A DNA stretch of 64,000 nucleotides. It comes from Aeromonas lacus. GTDB taxonomy: Bacteria; Pseudomonadota; Gammaproteobacteria; Enterobacterales; Aeromonadaceae. Position 1 is the first letter of the stretch. Each line of letters begins with the position of its first letter. Positions 36,879-48,809 of this stretch are shown in pieces. A program made the translations under genes and the position numbers. The stretch covers positions 1 through 64,000 of the forward strand of contig NZ_JRGM01000144.1 in the NCBI RefSeq assembly GCF_000764665.1, written 5' to 3'. The notes under the pieces were generated by a model. The model was not told where the DNA came from. It worked only from the letters and a program-made list of their open reading frames with translations, and did no database searches.

Positions 36879-39395
36879 TTGGCCGATAAAAAGCTGTTTA
36901 CTCCTTTGTCAGGTACACAACGGATCTTCGAAGCCGTCTTGATCGCCATCACCCTGATGGCCGCTTATCTTCTGCTTGCCCTGTTGTCCTATCATCCCGC
37001 CGATCCCGGTTGGTCCCAGACCTCGTGGGAAGGTGAGGTCAAGAACCTCGCCGGCAGCGCAGGCGCCTGGCTTGCCGATATCACCATGTTTACCTTTGGT
37101 GCCTTCTCCTATCTGGTTCCGCCGCTGGTGGTGCTGTTGGGCTGGAGTCTGTTCTGGCGGCCAAGCCGCCTGCTCGATGTGGATTACCTCACCCTCGGGG
37201 TGCGGATCATCGGCTTTATCCTGACCGTGCTCGGCATGTCGGCCATCGCCAGCATGAACTTCAACGATCTGCAGAACTTCTCCGCCGGTGGTCTGGTGGG
37301 GGATGTCATCGCCTCCGCCGTGGTACCGCTGTTTGGCGGGGTGGGTGCCAACCTGATGCTGCTCTGCTTCGTGGCGACCGGCATCACCCTGTTTACCGGC
37401 TGGTCCTGGCTCACCATCGTCGAGCGCATCGGTGCCGCCTGTACCGGTTCTGTTAGCGCCATCTATCACTTCCCGGGCACTCTGGGTCGTTGGTTGACCG
37501 GCGGCTGGCGTCAGCCTCGCGTTGAGGGACCGGATCCCCTGCTTGAGGGGGGCGTGGGCGCCATCGAACTCGATGAAGAGGATGAGGACGATCCCCACAG
37601 CAACTGGGGTCGCCGCGCCAAATGCAAAAACCAGAAAGGCTCCAAGGAGGAGTGGTTGCCTGAACTGGACGACGACACCTTCGAGTTTGACCCGCAGTTT
37701 GATGATGAGGATGACGAACCTGCGCCGGTGGTCAAGGCCAAACGGCCAGCCCCTGCCAGCACGCGTCGCCAGAGCGCCCTTGCCGTCGCCGATGACGAGG
37801 ACGATGAAGATCTCGACCTGCCGTGGGCCGAGGGCGAGGATGCACCGGTTGCCCCTGTCGTCGCCATGCCGACCAAGCCCAAGCGCCGCGTGCAGGCCAA
37901 TCTGCCACCGCTGCCGAGCCTCGAGCTGCTGGATCGTCCGCCTGCCAAGACCCAGATGATGAGCAAGGATGAGCTGGATCGCATGGGCCGTCTGGTGGAG
38001 GCCAAGCTTGCCGATTACAACGTGCAGGCCAAGGTGGTCGGCGTCTATCCGGGTCCGGTCATTACCCGTTTTGAACTGGATCTGGCGCCAGGCATGAAGG
38101 CGAGCAAGATCACCAACCTGTCCCGCGATCTGGCCCGCTCTCTGTCGGCGAGCAGTGTGCGGGTAGTCGAGGTGATCCCGGGCAAAACCTATGTCGGGAT
38201 CGAGTTGCCCAACCGGGTGCGCCAGACCGTCTACCTGCGCGAGACCCTCGACTGCGATGCGTTCCGCGATAGCCGCAACCCGCTCACCATGGGGCTGGGT
38301 CAGGACATCGCCGGTGAGCCGGTGGTGGTGAACCTCGCCAAGATGCCTCACCTGCTGGTGGCTGGTACCACGGGTTCCGGTAAGTCGGTGGGGGTGAACA
38401 CCATGATCATCTCCATGCTCTACAAATCTTCGCCGGACGATCTGCGCTTTATCATGATCGACCCCAAGATGCTGGAATTGTCTGTCTATGAAGGGATCCC
38501 GCACCTCCTGACCGAGGTGGTGACCGACATGAAGGATGCCGCCAACGCCTTGCGCTGGTGTGTGGGCGAGATGGAGCGTCGCTACAAGCTGATGTCTGCA
38601 GTCGGGGTGCGCAACCTCAAGGGCTACAACGACAAGGTACTGGCGGCCATTGAGGAGGGGGACCCCCTGCTGGATCCGCTGTGGCGTCCGGGCGACTCCA
38701 TGGATCAGACGCCGCCGGAGCTGGAGAAGCTGCCCCATATCGTGGTGGTAGTGGACGAGTTCGCCGACATGATGATGATCGTCGGCAAGAAGGTGGAAGA
38801 GCTCATCGCCCGTATCGCCCAGAAAGCGCGGGCGGCCGGTATTCACCTTATCCTTGCGACCCAGCGTCCGTCGGTGGATGTCATCACCGGTCTTATCAAG
38901 GCCAACATCCCGACCCGTATCTCGTTCCAGGTGTCGAGCAAGATCGACTCCCGTACCATCATCGATCAGGGCGGTGCTGAATCTCTGCTCGGCATGGGCG
39001 ACATGCTCTACATGCCGGCCGGTACTTCCAACCCGACCCGGGTGCACGGCGCTTTTGTCGATGACCACGAGGTACACAAGGTGGTGGCGGACTGGAAACT
39101 GCGCGGTGAGCCGAACTACATCGACGAGATCCTCTCCGGCGAATCTGGCGGTGAAGGTGGCAGCGGCGAATATGGCGGTAGTGACGACGAAGAGCTCGAC
39201 CCCCTGTTTGACGAAGCGGTCGCCTTCGTGGTGGAGTCCCGCCGTGGCTCGACCTCCAGCGTGCAGCGCAAGTTCAAGATTGGTTACAACCGGGCGGCTC
39301 GTCTCATCGAGCAGATGGAAAATCAGGGCATTGTGAGCGCCCCGGGTGGCAACGGTCAGCGCGATGTGCTGGCACCGCCGCCGGTGCGGGACTAA
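36879..39395 (+). CDS. ftsK: DNA translocase FtsK
   Basis: I place the start at TTG 36879, which has AAGGAG seven bases upstream and gives (M)[19 protein letters not shown], 838 residues. ATG 36855 has no ribosome site. There are four to five N-terminal membrane helices (about 20-190), an acidic linker of about 150 residues ([21 protein letters not shown]), alpha-beta motor with Walker [13 protein letters not shown] and Walker [13 protein letters not shown], and the gamma winged helix ([28 protein letters not shown]) that reads KOPS. It coordinates division with chromosome dimer resolution at the septum. The linker is much shorter than in E. coli FtsK (1329 residues). Confidence 0.96.
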   Translation: MADKKLFTPLSGTQRIFEAVLIAITLMAAYLLLALLSYHPADPGWSQTSWEGEVKNLAGSAGAWLADITMFTFGAFSYLVPPLVVLLGWSLFWRPSRLLDVDYLTLGVRIIGFILTVLGMSAIASMNFNDLQNFSAGGLVGDVIASAVVPLFGGVGANLMLLCFVATGITLFTGWSWLTIVERIGAACTGSVSAIYHFPGTLGRWLTGGWRQPRVEGPDPLLEGGVGAIELDEEDEDDPHSNWGRRAKCKNQKGSKEEWLPELDDDTFEFDPQFDDEDDEPAPVVKAKRPAPASTRRQSALAVADDEDDEDLDLPWAEGEDAPVAPVVAMPTKPKRRVQANLPPLPSLELLDRPPAKTQMMSKDELDRMGRLVEAKLADYNVQAKVVGVYPGPVITRFELDLAPGMKASKITNLSRDLARSLSASSVRVVEVIPGKTYVGIELPNRVRQTVYLRETLDCDAFRDSRNPLTMGLGQDIAGEPVVVNLAKMPHLLVAGTTGSGKSVGVNTMIISMLYKSSPDDLRFIMIDPKMLELSVYEGIPHLLTEVVTDMKDAANALRWCVGEMERRYKLMSAVGVRNLKGYNDKVLAAIEEGDPLLDPLWRPGDSMDQTPPELEKLPHIVVVVDEFADMMMIVGKKVEELIARIAQKARAAGIHLILATQRPSVDVITGLIKANIPTRISFQVSSKIDSRTIIDQGGAESLLGMGDMLYMPAGTSNPTRVHGAFVDDHEVHKVVADWKLRGEPNYIDEILSGESGGEGGSGEYGGSDDEELDPLFDEAVAFVVESRRGSTSSVQRKFKIGYNRAARLIEQMENQGIVSAPGGNGQRDVLAPPPVRD

Positions 39396-39463
39396 GGCCC
39401 ACCCTTTTACTGTTATCCTGGCCATGCCCCTCACGGGCGTGGCCTTTTATCGAGATGGTCGTT

Positions 39464-40084
39464 ATGAAAAGCATGATGAAAAAACAGCTGTTGATCGGAT
39501 CCATGCTGCTGGTTGCCAGCAGCCAGGTGTGGGCCGACGCGGCCAGCGATCTCAAGCAGAAGCTGGCCAGTGTCAGCCTCTTCTCCGCCAAGTTCTCCCA
39601 GACTGTCTACGACAGCAAGGGCAAGGAGCTGCAGCGCGCCAGCGGCGATCTGGTGGTGCAGCGCCCCAACCATTTCAACTGGCATACCACGGCGCCGGAC
39701 GAGAGCCTGATCGTCGCCGATGGCAAGGATGTCTGGGTATATGACCCCTTCGTCGAGCAGGTGACCGCCCTTAAATTGAAGGATGCGGTGCTCAACACTC
39801 CCTTCGTGCTCATCACCGGCAATGACGACAAGCTGTGGAAGAACTACGACGTGACCCAGCAGGGAGATGTCTACACAGTCACCAGCCGTGATCCGAGCGA
39901 ACTCATCGCCTCCTTCCGTGTCACCTTCGATCGCGACAACAACATCAGCCGCTTCGATGTGAAAGAGGCACAGGGACAGTGGACCGAATTTACCCTCAAT
40001 AACTTCAACCGCAAGCCGGTGCTCAAGGGCAATGAATTTGTCTTCAAGATCCCGAAGGGGGTCGAGCTGGATGATCAGCGCTGA
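39464..40084 (+). CDS. lolA: Outer-membrane lipoprotein carrier protein LolA
   Basis: The protein has 206 residues from ATG 39464. The signal peptide ends at VWA-DAASDL. The LolA fold is supported by [50 protein letters not shown] text and [26 protein letters not shown]. It ferries lipoproteins across the periplasm from LolCDE to LolB. The stop overlaps the rarA start (TGATG), as in many gammaproteobacteria (ftsK-lolA-rarA-serS). Confidence 0.97.
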   Translation: MKSMMKKQLLIGSMLLVASSQVWADAASDLKQKLASVSLFSAKFSQTVYDSKGKELQRASGDLVVQRPNHFNWHTTAPDESLIVADGKDVWVYDPFVEQVTALKLKDAVLNTPFVLITGNDDKLWKNYDVTQQGDVYTVTSRDPSELIASFRVTFDRDNNISRFDVKEAQGQWTEFTLNNFNRKPVLKGNEFVFKIPKGVELDDQR

Positions 40085-41421
40085 TGAGCAATCTCTCGCT
40101 GGATTTCTCGTCGGACTTTCGTCCGCTTGCGGCCCGGATGCGGCCGCAAAACCTCGACCAGTACATAGGTCAGCAGCATATCCTGGGGCCTGACAAGCCC
40201 CTGCGCAAAGCGATCCTGGCGGGTCACTGCCACTCGATGATCCTGTGGGGGCCACCGGGTACCGGCAAGACCACTTTGGCGGAGCTGATGGCTCACTACT
40301 GTCAGGCGGAAGTGGAGCGACTCTCGGCGGTCACCTCCGGCATCAAGGAGATCCGCGCCGCCATCGACAAGGCCAAAGAGAACAGCTGGCGCGGAGTGCG
40401 TACCATCCTCTTCGTGGACGAGGTTCACCGCTTCAACAAGAGCCAGCAGGATGTGTTCCTGCCCCACATCGAAGATGGCACCATCACCTTCATCGGCGCC
40501 ACCACCGAGAACCCCTCGTTCGAACTCAACAACGCGCTGCTCTCCCGGGCCCGGGTCTATCTGCTCAAGCGACTGGAGGAGGAGGACATCCTCGCCATGA
40601 TCGATCAGGCGATGCAGGATCCCCGCGGCCTCAATGATCCGGCCCTTGCCTTTGCCCCCGGCGTTAAAGAGGCACTGGCCAAGGCGGTGGATGGTGACGG
40701 GCGAAAATCCCTCAACTATCTGGAGCTGCTGGCTGACATGGCCGAGCTTGATGGCAGCGGCCACAAGCTTATCGACAGCGCGCTGCTCGCCGCCGTTGCG
40801 GGGGAACATGTGGCCCGCTTCGACAAGGGGGGGGATCACTTCTACGACCTCATCTCGGCGGTACACAAATCCATTCGCGGCTCGGCGCCGGATGCGGCGC
40901 TCTACTGGTATGCCCGTATGGTGAGTGCCGGCTGCGATCCGCTCTATATTGCCCGCCGCTTGCTGGCGATTGCCTCGGAAGATGTGGGCAATGCCGATCC
41001 CCGTGCCATGCAGGTGGCGCTATCTGCCTGGGATTGTTTCCACCGCATCGGACCGGCGGAAGGGGAGCGGGCCATCGCCCAAGCGATCGTCTACCTCGCC
41101 TGTGCGCCCAAGAGCAATGCGGTCTACACCGCCTGGAAGGCGGCGCTCAATGATGCCAAAAACCTGCCCGACTTCGAGGTTCCGGTGCACCTGCGCAATG
41201 CGCCGACCCGGCTGATGAGCGATCTGGGCTATGGTGCCGAGTATCGTTACGCCCACGACGAACCGGGCGCTTACGCCGCAGGCGAGGAGTATTTCCCGCC
41301 CGAGCTTGCCGGCAAGCAGTACTATCAGCCGACCGATCGTGGTCTTGAAAAACAGATCGGCCAGAAGCTCGATTATCTCCATGAGCTGGATCGACAGAGC
41401 CCGCAAAAACGGGGCCGATAG
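40084..41421 (+). CDS. rarA: Replication-associated recombination protein A (MgsA/RarA)
   Basis: The 445-residue AAA+ ATPase has Walker [13 protein letters not shown], Walker [17 protein letters not shown], sensor 1 [14 protein letters not shown] and the C-terminal tetramerisation region ([18 protein letters not shown]). It resembles clamp-loader proteins and acts at stalled replication forks with SSB. It is translationally coupled to lolA. Confidence 0.97.
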   Translation: MSNLSLDFSSDFRPLAARMRPQNLDQYIGQQHILGPDKPLRKAILAGHCHSMILWGPPGTGKTTLAELMAHYCQAEVERLSAVTSGIKEIRAAIDKAKENSWRGVRTILFVDEVHRFNKSQQDVFLPHIEDGTITFIGATTENPSFELNNALLSRARVYLLKRLEEEDILAMIDQAMQDPRGLNDPALAFAPGVKEALAKAVDGDGRKSLNYLELLADMAELDGSGHKLIDSALLAAVAGEHVARFDKGGDHFYDLISAVHKSIRGSAPDAALYWYARMVSAGCDPLYIARRLLAIASEDVGNADPRAMQVALSAWDCFHRIGPAEGERAIAQAIVYLACAPKSNAVYTAWKAALNDAKNLPDFEVPVHLRNAPTRLMSDLGYGAEYRYAHDEPGAYAAGEEYFPPELAGKQYYQPTDRGLEKQIGQKLDYLHELDRQSPQKRGR

Positions 41422-43006
<1,585 letters not shown>

Positions 43007-43021
43007 GTTCACGCTGCTGAC

Positions 43022-43052
43022 CACAACGCCATGGCATCGCCATGGCGTTGTG
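43022..43052 (+). terminator. Perfect hairpin after serS
   Basis: Thirteen-base arms CACAACGCCATGG/CCATGGCGTTGTG with a CATCG loop follow the stop by 16 bases. There is no proper U-tract, so it may terminate weakly or protect the mRNA end. Confidence 0.5.
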
Positions 43053-43141
43053 CATTCTGGTGCCGGGCAACCGTTTTAGTGCTGAAAAAAAGCGGCTTTT
43101 CGGCGCTGCTTTGAACAGTTAACACATTTTTATCAAGCAAT

Positions 43142-43157
43142 GCGCAATCGTTTTTGT
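43142..43157 (+). promoter_or_regulatory. Candidate PurR box upstream of cvpA-purF
   Basis: GCGCAATCGTTTTTGT matches 12 of 16 positions of the PurR operator ACGCAAACGTTTGCGT with the central CG preserved. It lies 37 bases before cvpA. In E. coli cvpA-purF is a PurR operon. Confidence 0.55.
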
Positions 43158-43193
43158 TAGACTGCGCCGCAATTTCGCAGGACATCTTTTTCT

Positions 43194-43682
43194 ATGGTCT
43201 GGATTGATTACGCCATCATCGGCATCGTCGGTTTTTCTGCTCTCATCAGCCTGGTGCGCGGCTTCGTCAAAGAGGCCATGTCTCTCGTCACCTGGTTCGT
43301 TGCCTTCTTTATTGCCAGCCACTTCTATCCTGATCTCGCCGCCTATTTTACCTCTTTCTCCGATGCGCTGGTGCGCAATGGTCTGGCCATCGCGGCCCTG
43401 TTCGTGGCAACCCTGATCCTGGGCAGCGTGGTGAACTATGTGGTGGGTCTGCTGGTGGACAAGACGGGGCTCTCCGGTACCGATCGGGTGCTAGGGGTCT
43501 GCTTCGGCGCAATTCGCGGGGTACTGATCGTCAGTGCCCTGCTTTTCTTCATGGATACCTTCACCAGCCTCTCCCAGAGTGACTGGTGGGCGGCATCCAA
43601 GCTGGTGCCGGAGTTCAAGCCGGTGATCCAGTGGTTTTTCGGGTTCATGCTGAACTCTTCGAGTTTTCTTAAACAGGTATAG
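43194..43682 (+). CDS. cvpA: CvpA family membrane protein
   Basis: The 162-residue protein has four membrane helices, beginning WIDYAIIGIVGFSALISLVRGFVKEAMSLVTW, which is the conserved CvpA opening. The family is needed for colicin V production and stress tolerance; its molecular role is not settled. It is co-transcribed with purF, 21 bases downstream, probably under PurR. Confidence 0.96.
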   Translation: MVWIDYAIIGIVGFSALISLVRGFVKEAMSLVTWFVAFFIASHFYPDLAAYFTSFSDALVRNGLAIAALFVATLILGSVVNYVVGLLVDKTGLSGTDRVLGVCFGAIRGVLIVSALLFFMDTFTSLSQSDWWAASKLVPEFKPVIQWFFGFMLNSSSFLKQV

Positions 43683-43703
43683 CGACTTCGAGGTAGCAAA
43701 TAC

Positions 43704-45224
43704 ATGTGTGGTATTGTCGGTATAGTAGGCACCACTCCCGTCAATCAGGCCCTCTACGACGCCTTGACGGTGTTGCAGCACAGGGGACAGGATGCCGCCG
43801 GGATTGTGACCATTGACAGTGGGAACTTCCGGCAACGCAAGGCCAATGGTCTGGTCAAGGACGTGTTTGAAGTGCGCCACATGCAGCGCCTGCAAGGGAA
43901 CATCGGCATCGGTCATGTCAGATATCCCACCGCAGGCAGCTCCAGTGCCGCAGAAGCCCAACCTTTTTATGTCAACTCTCCTTACGGGATCGTGCTTGCC
44001 CACAACGGCAACCTGACCAACGCCAAGGAGCTCAAGGAGCAGCAGTTCCGTGTCGCGCGCCGTCACATCAACACCACTTCGGATTCCGAAGTGCTGTTGA
44101 ACGTGCTGGCTCACGAGCTGGACCGCTGTGACAAGATGGCGCTGGCGCCCGCGGATATCTTCGCTGCAGTGCGCAAGACCCATCAGCAGATCCGCGGTGC
44201 CTATGCCGTGGTGGCGCTGGTCATTGGCCACGGCCTCATCGGGTTCCGTGATCCCAACGGCATTCGCCCGCTGGTGCTTGGTCGTCGTCAGGATGAGCAG
44301 GGGCAGGTGGAGTACATGCTCGCCTCCGAGAGCGTGGCGCTCGATGCCATCGGTTTCGAGACGGTGCGTGACATCGCGCCGGGCGAGGCCATCTACATCA
44401 CCGAGCAGGGCCAGCTCTTCTCCGAGCAGTGTGCGGAGAACCCGCAGATGAGCTCGTGCATCTTCGAATATGTCTATTTTGCCCGTCCCGATTCGTGCAT
44501 CGACAAGGTGTCGGTCTACGCCGCCCGTCTCAATATGGGTCGCAAGCTGGGTCAGAAGATTGCCCGCGAGTGGGAAGATCTCGATGTGGACGTGGTCATC
44601 CCCATCCCCGAGACCTCCTGCGACGTGGCGCTGGAGATCGCCCACACCCTGGATCTGCCGTACCGTCAGGGCTTCGTGAAAAACCGCTATATCGGCCGCA
44701 CCTTCATCATGCCGGGCCAGACCCAGCGCAAGAAGTCGGTACGCCGCAAGCTCAACGCCATCAGCTCCGAGTTCAAGGGCAAGAAGGTGTTGCTGGTGGA
44801 TGACTCCATCGTACGGGGTACCACCTCGGAACAGATTATCCAGATGGCCCGTGAAGCAGGGGCTGCCAAGGTCTACTTCGCTTCGGCAGCGCCGGAAATT
44901 CGCTTCCCCAACGTCTACGGTATCGACATGCCCACCGCCAACGAGCTGATCGCCCACGGTCGCGAAGTGGAAGAGGTGTGCAAGCTTATTGGCGCTGATG
45001 GCCTCATCTTCCAGGATCTGGAAGATCTGGAAGCGGCGGTGCGGGAGATCAACCCCGAGCTGCGCCACTTCGAGACCTCGGTGTTCAACGGCCACTATGT
45101 CACTTCCGATGTGGATCAATCCTACCTTGACCACCTCAATGCCCTGCGCAGCGACGACAGCAAGGCTGTGCGCGAGTGGCAGGAAGGGACCAGCAATCTG
45201 GAAATTTTTAACGAAGGTAGTTAA
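43704..45224 (+). CDS. purF: Amidophosphoribosyltransferase
   Basis: The 506-residue enzyme has N-terminal nucleophile Cys2 (MCGIVGIVG; initiator Met must be removed), glutaminase residues in [11 protein letters not shown] and AHNGNL, and PRPP-binding [17 protein letters not shown]. It makes phosphoribosylamine, the first committed step of purine synthesis. It is second gene of the cvpA-purF operon. Confidence 0.98.
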   Translation: MCGIVGIVGTTPVNQALYDALTVLQHRGQDAAGIVTIDSGNFRQRKANGLVKDVFEVRHMQRLQGNIGIGHVRYPTAGSSSAAEAQPFYVNSPYGIVLAHNGNLTNAKELKEQQFRVARRHINTTSDSEVLLNVLAHELDRCDKMALAPADIFAAVRKTHQQIRGAYAVVALVIGHGLIGFRDPNGIRPLVLGRRQDEQGQVEYMLASESVALDAIGFETVRDIAPGEAIYITEQGQLFSEQCAENPQMSSCIFEYVYFARPDSCIDKVSVYAARLNMGRKLGQKIAREWEDLDVDVVIPIPETSCDVALEIAHTLDLPYRQGFVKNRYIGRTFIMPGQTQRKKSVRRKLNAISSEFKGKKVLLVDDSIVRGTTSEQIIQMAREAGAAKVYFASAAPEIRFPNVYGIDMPTANELIAHGREVEEVCKLIGADGLIFQDLEDLEAAVREINPELRHFETSVFNGHYVTSDVDQSYLDHLNALRSDDSKAVREWQEGTSNLEIFNEGS

Positions 45225-45254
45225 ACGTTTTCCTTCTGGCTGGTGTGCATAACG

Positions 45255-45285
45255 CAATGGGAGCCTTGGCTCCCATTGTTGTTTT
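45255..45285 (+). terminator. Terminator after purF
   Basis: CAATGGGAGCC/GGCTCCCATTG eleven-base arms with a tight TT centre are followed by a T-rich run. Confidence 0.8.
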
Positions 45286-45419
45286 TGCTGGGAGATGACG
45301 AAAGGGGAGAGATGGCATCTGTTTGAAAAAACAGCGCTTATCTTGCCAGATATGGGCATGCAACGGCTGATCCGCTAGCATAGGGCCACTTTTCTCATAC
45401 GCCTTTAACGAGAGTTCAG

Positions 45420-46178
45420 ATGGATGATCTGCTAGCCCCCGTGCGCCAGTTCTTGCAGTGTGAAACCCCTGACGAGTGGGTAGAGATGGCGCGGGATCCG
45501 GCCCGTTTGCCAACCCTGCTTATCGATCACGCCAACTGTGAAACCAAGGCTGCACTTACCGCTCACAGCCTGGTACGCCGCTACTGTCTGCCCAAGGGCA
45601 AGCGTCATCTGCTGCCCAAACTGGAGTTTTATCGCGAGCTGGACGCCATTCCGGAGAAGGCCGAGATCTTGGGCAAGCGCACCATGGGCGAGTCTGATCG
45701 CTCGGTCTTTGCCGAGCTGGAGCGCAATCCGCTGCTATTTCCCATGGTGCGACTCATTCAGGAGGAGTTGCACCACTTCGAGCAGGTGCTGGAGATCATG
45801 CAGGCTCGCGGCATCGAGTACGGTCCGGTCACCGCTTCTCGCTATGCCCGGGAACTGATGCAGCATGTGCGCACCCATGAGCCCGCCACCATTGTCGACA
45901 AGATGATCATCGGTGCCTATATCGAGGCGCGCTCCTGCGAGCGTTTTGCCAAGCTTGCCCCCCATCTGGATGAGGAGCTGGGCCGCTTCTACGTCTCCCT
46001 GCTGCGCTCCGAGGCGCGTCACTATCAGGATTACCTCGCGCTGGCCGCGCAGTATGCGGGGGAGGACATCAGCGAACGGGTCGCCTACTTTGGCAAGCTG
46101 GAAGCCGAGCTTATCTCGTCGCCAGATCCCCAGTTCCGGTTTCATAGCGGCCTCCCTGTCACATCTGACAGTTGTTGA
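45420..46178 (+). CDS. miaE: tRNA-(ms2io6A)-hydroxylase MiaE
   Basis: The 252-residue non-haem diiron monooxygenase has a four-helix-bundle fold. Ligand-type motifs are visible: ANCETKAA, EELHHFEQV, YIEARSCERF and SEARHYQDY (two E-x-x-H-type pairs). It hydroxylates the isopentenyl group of ms2i6A37 in tRNAs reading U-initial codons, with oxygen. It is a single gene ending at a good terminator. Confidence 0.95.
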   Translation: MDDLLAPVRQFLQCETPDEWVEMARDPARLPTLLIDHANCETKAALTAHSLVRRYCLPKGKRHLLPKLEFYRELDAIPEKAEILGKRTMGESDRSVFAELERNPLLFPMVRLIQEELHHFEQVLEIMQARGIEYGPVTASRYARELMQHVRTHEPATIVDKMIIGAYIEARSCERFAKLAPHLDEELGRFYVSLLRSEARHYQDYLALAAQYAGEDISERVAYFGKLEAELISSPDPQFRFHSGLPVTSDSC

Positions 46179-46247
46179 CGTACAGGGGGCCAACTACTAT
46201 TGCCCTGTTCCTACTACGAGCGACAAGTAGTTACTTTTGAGCGCAAT

Positions 46248-46273
46248 TCCCGGCCTTGAGCCGGGATTTTTTT
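46248..46273 (+). terminator. Terminator after miaE
   Basis: TCCCGGC/GCCGGGA arms with a CTTGA loop are followed by seven T. Confidence 0.85.
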
Positions 46274-46410
46274 ATCCTCCGCTTTAGTTCATTGTCAGCA
46301 CCTCTGTTGAATTTTCACTCATTTTTCCCGTGCGCCCGCCAATTTATGTGGCGCCGTGCCTCCGTTTTTTATGGCGATAAAGTGGCCATTCAGGCGGCGC
46401 GAGCTTGTAG

Positions 46411-47121
<711 letters not shown>

Positions 47122-47164
47122 GCGTTACTGCCGGCACAGTCCCCTGGGCCATCAGGCAAATGAT

Positions 47165-47190
47165 AAAAAGGGCCCAGCGGGCCCTTTTTT
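47165..47190 (+). terminator. Terminator between adk and hemH
   Basis: AAAAAGGGCCC/GGGCCCTTTTT arms with an AGC loop and a T-run. It argues against hemH starting at 47160, since that extension would read through this hairpin. Confidence 0.88.
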
Positions 47191-47219
47191 GCATCATGAC
47201 AGATAGACAGGAAGCCAAT

Positions 47220-48194
47220 GTGACCACGAAAACCGGAATCTTGCTGGTCAATCTGGGTACCCCAGCCGCCCCCACCACCACCGCCGTCAAAGCGTTTCTC
47301 AGCCAGTTCCTGCACGATCCCCGGGTCGTCGATCTGCCACGCTACCTCTGGTGCCCGTTGCTCCACTTCATCATTCTGCCAACCCGCTCGCCCAAGGTGG
47401 CAAAGCTCTATCAGCAGGTGTGGACCGAGCAGGGTTCGCCACTGATGGTGATCAGCAAACAGCAGCGGGCAGCGCTGGAGCAGGAGCTCAAGCGTGAAGG
47501 GGTCGATGTACCGGTCGAGCTCGCCATGACCTATGGTTCCCCTTCTCTGGAGGAGGGGTGGCAGGCACTCAAGGCCAAGGGGGTCAACCGGGTGATCCTG
47601 TTGCCGCTCTATCCGCAATATTCGGTCAGTACCACGGCATCCGTGTTCGATGCCTGGGGCCGGGCGATGAAGCATGAGCGCAACCTGCCTGTGGTGCGGC
47701 TCATTCGCGATTACCATGCCCACCCCGAGTACATTCAGGCGCTGGCGATGAGCGTGCGTCGCCACTGGGAGCAGCATGGCAGGGGCGAACATCTGCTGAT
47801 GTCGTTTCACGGTATTCCCGAGCGCTATGAGAACGAAGGGGATCCCTATGGCCACCAGTGTCGCCATACTGCCACGCTGCTGGCCGAGGCGCTCGGGCTG
47901 GAGGCAGGGCAGTGGACGGCCAGCTTCCAGTCCCGCTTTGGCAAGGAGGAGTGGCTGAAGCCCTACACCGACGTGACCATTGCGGGCCTGCCGGCTACCG
48001 GGATTAAGCGGCTCGATGTGATTTGCCCCGCCTTTGCCGCCGACTGCCTTGAAACCCTTGAGGAAATTCAGGTACAGAACCGAGAGATCTTCATGGAGGC
48101 CGGTGGCGAGCGGTTTGAATATATTCCGGCCCTCAACAGCGATCAGGCCCACATCAGGATGATGGTCTCGCTCATTTGCCGCGAATTGGCATGA
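47220..48194 (+). CDS. hemH: Ferrochelatase
   Basis: The 324-residue enzyme is read from GTG 47220, which has AGGA eight bases upstream. An in-frame ATG at 47196 lies right behind the adk terminator. Motifs: GILLVNLGTP, LLPLYPQYSVSTTASVFD, metal-binding His in LMSFHGIPERY, and CPAFAADCLETLEE. It inserts Fe2+ into protoporphyrin IX, the last step of haem synthesis. It lies between adk and gsk, as in E. coli. Confidence 0.96.
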   Translation: MTTKTGILLVNLGTPAAPTTTAVKAFLSQFLHDPRVVDLPRYLWCPLLHFIILPTRSPKVAKLYQQVWTEQGSPLMVISKQQRAALEQELKREGVDVPVELAMTYGSPSLEEGWQALKAKGVNRVILLPLYPQYSVSTTASVFDAWGRAMKHERNLPVVRLIRDYHAHPEYIQALAMSVRRHWEQHGRGEHLLMSFHGIPERYENEGDPYGHQCRHTATLLAEALGLEAGQWTASFQSRFGKEEWLKPYTDVTIAGLPATGIKRLDVICPAFAADCLETLEEIQVQNREIFMEAGGERFEYIPALNSDQAHIRMMVSLICRELA

Positions 48195-48228
48195 GTGGCC
48201 GGCAGCCAGTCAAACAAGGAGTCGTCTT

Positions 48229-48621
48229 ATGGTGCATATCACGCTGATTTACGCAGGCCTGCTGGGGCTGCTGTTTTTGGGGCTCTCCTTCTGGGTGGTC
48301 AGACGCCGTGCCCAGTTCGGGGTGATGATAGGGCAGGGGGAAGCCCCTGAGTTGTTGGCGGCGATCCGGGCTCACGGCAACTTTGCCGAGTATGTACCGC
48401 TGACCCTGTTGCTGATGGCCTTGAGTGAAATGGCCGGTGACAGCGCACTCTTGCTGCATGCCGGCGGCATCATGCTGCTGGCCGGTCGCGTACTGCATGC
48501 CATTGGCATCCAGATCCCGCGAGCTCCCAATGTGCCCCGTTTCGTTGGCACCTTGCTGTTCTGGCTATCCCTCGCACTGTTCTCAGGGTTGACCCTTTTT
48601 CACGGCTTGCTCAACGGGTGA
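48229..48621 (+). CDS. MAPEG-family membrane protein
   Basis: The 130-residue, four-helix protein has a MAPEG pattern: RRRAQFGVMIGQGEAPELLAAIRAHGNFAEYVPL (Arg/Asn/Glu loop) and LLAGRVLHAIGI. The family includes microsomal glutathione S-transferases; bacterial members are mostly uncharacterised. It begins 34 bases after hemH and may be co-transcribed with it. Confidence 0.92.
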   Translation: MVHITLIYAGLLGLLFLGLSFWVVRRRAQFGVMIGQGEAPELLAAIRAHGNFAEYVPLTLLLMALSEMAGDSALLLHAGGIMLLAGRVLHAIGIQIPRAPNVPRFVGTLLFWLSLALFSGLTLFHGLLNG

Positions 48622-48644
48622 ATTATCCCTCTGAATCGCGTGTC

Positions 48645-48676
48645 AAAAACCACCCGCTTTCGGGTGGTTTTTTTGT
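48645..48676 (+). terminator. Terminator after the MAPEG gene
   Basis: AAACCACCCG/CGGGTGGTTT arms with a CTTT loop and a seven-T run. Confidence 0.9.
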
Positions 48677-48809
48677 GGTTAAAGAGCAAACGTTTTTCCT
48701 CGCAACCCTTGTCTATACTGACTCCATTATTTAAACAGAGCGACTTTTCGGTGCGACAGATTGTGTTAAAATCCCGCCCCTCTTTCCCCCAGAGCACAAG
48801 AACATTGCC

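Noticed and set aside
36909-39434. 841-codon open frame antisense to ftsK
   Set aside because: It mirrors ftsK in a GC-rich codon context, has no ribosome site and its translation is low-complexity His/Gly/Arg-rich without a fold.
43491-45359. 622-codon open frame antisense to cvpA/purF
   Set aside because: purF on the other strand is unmistakable; the antisense frame is a by-product of codon bias.
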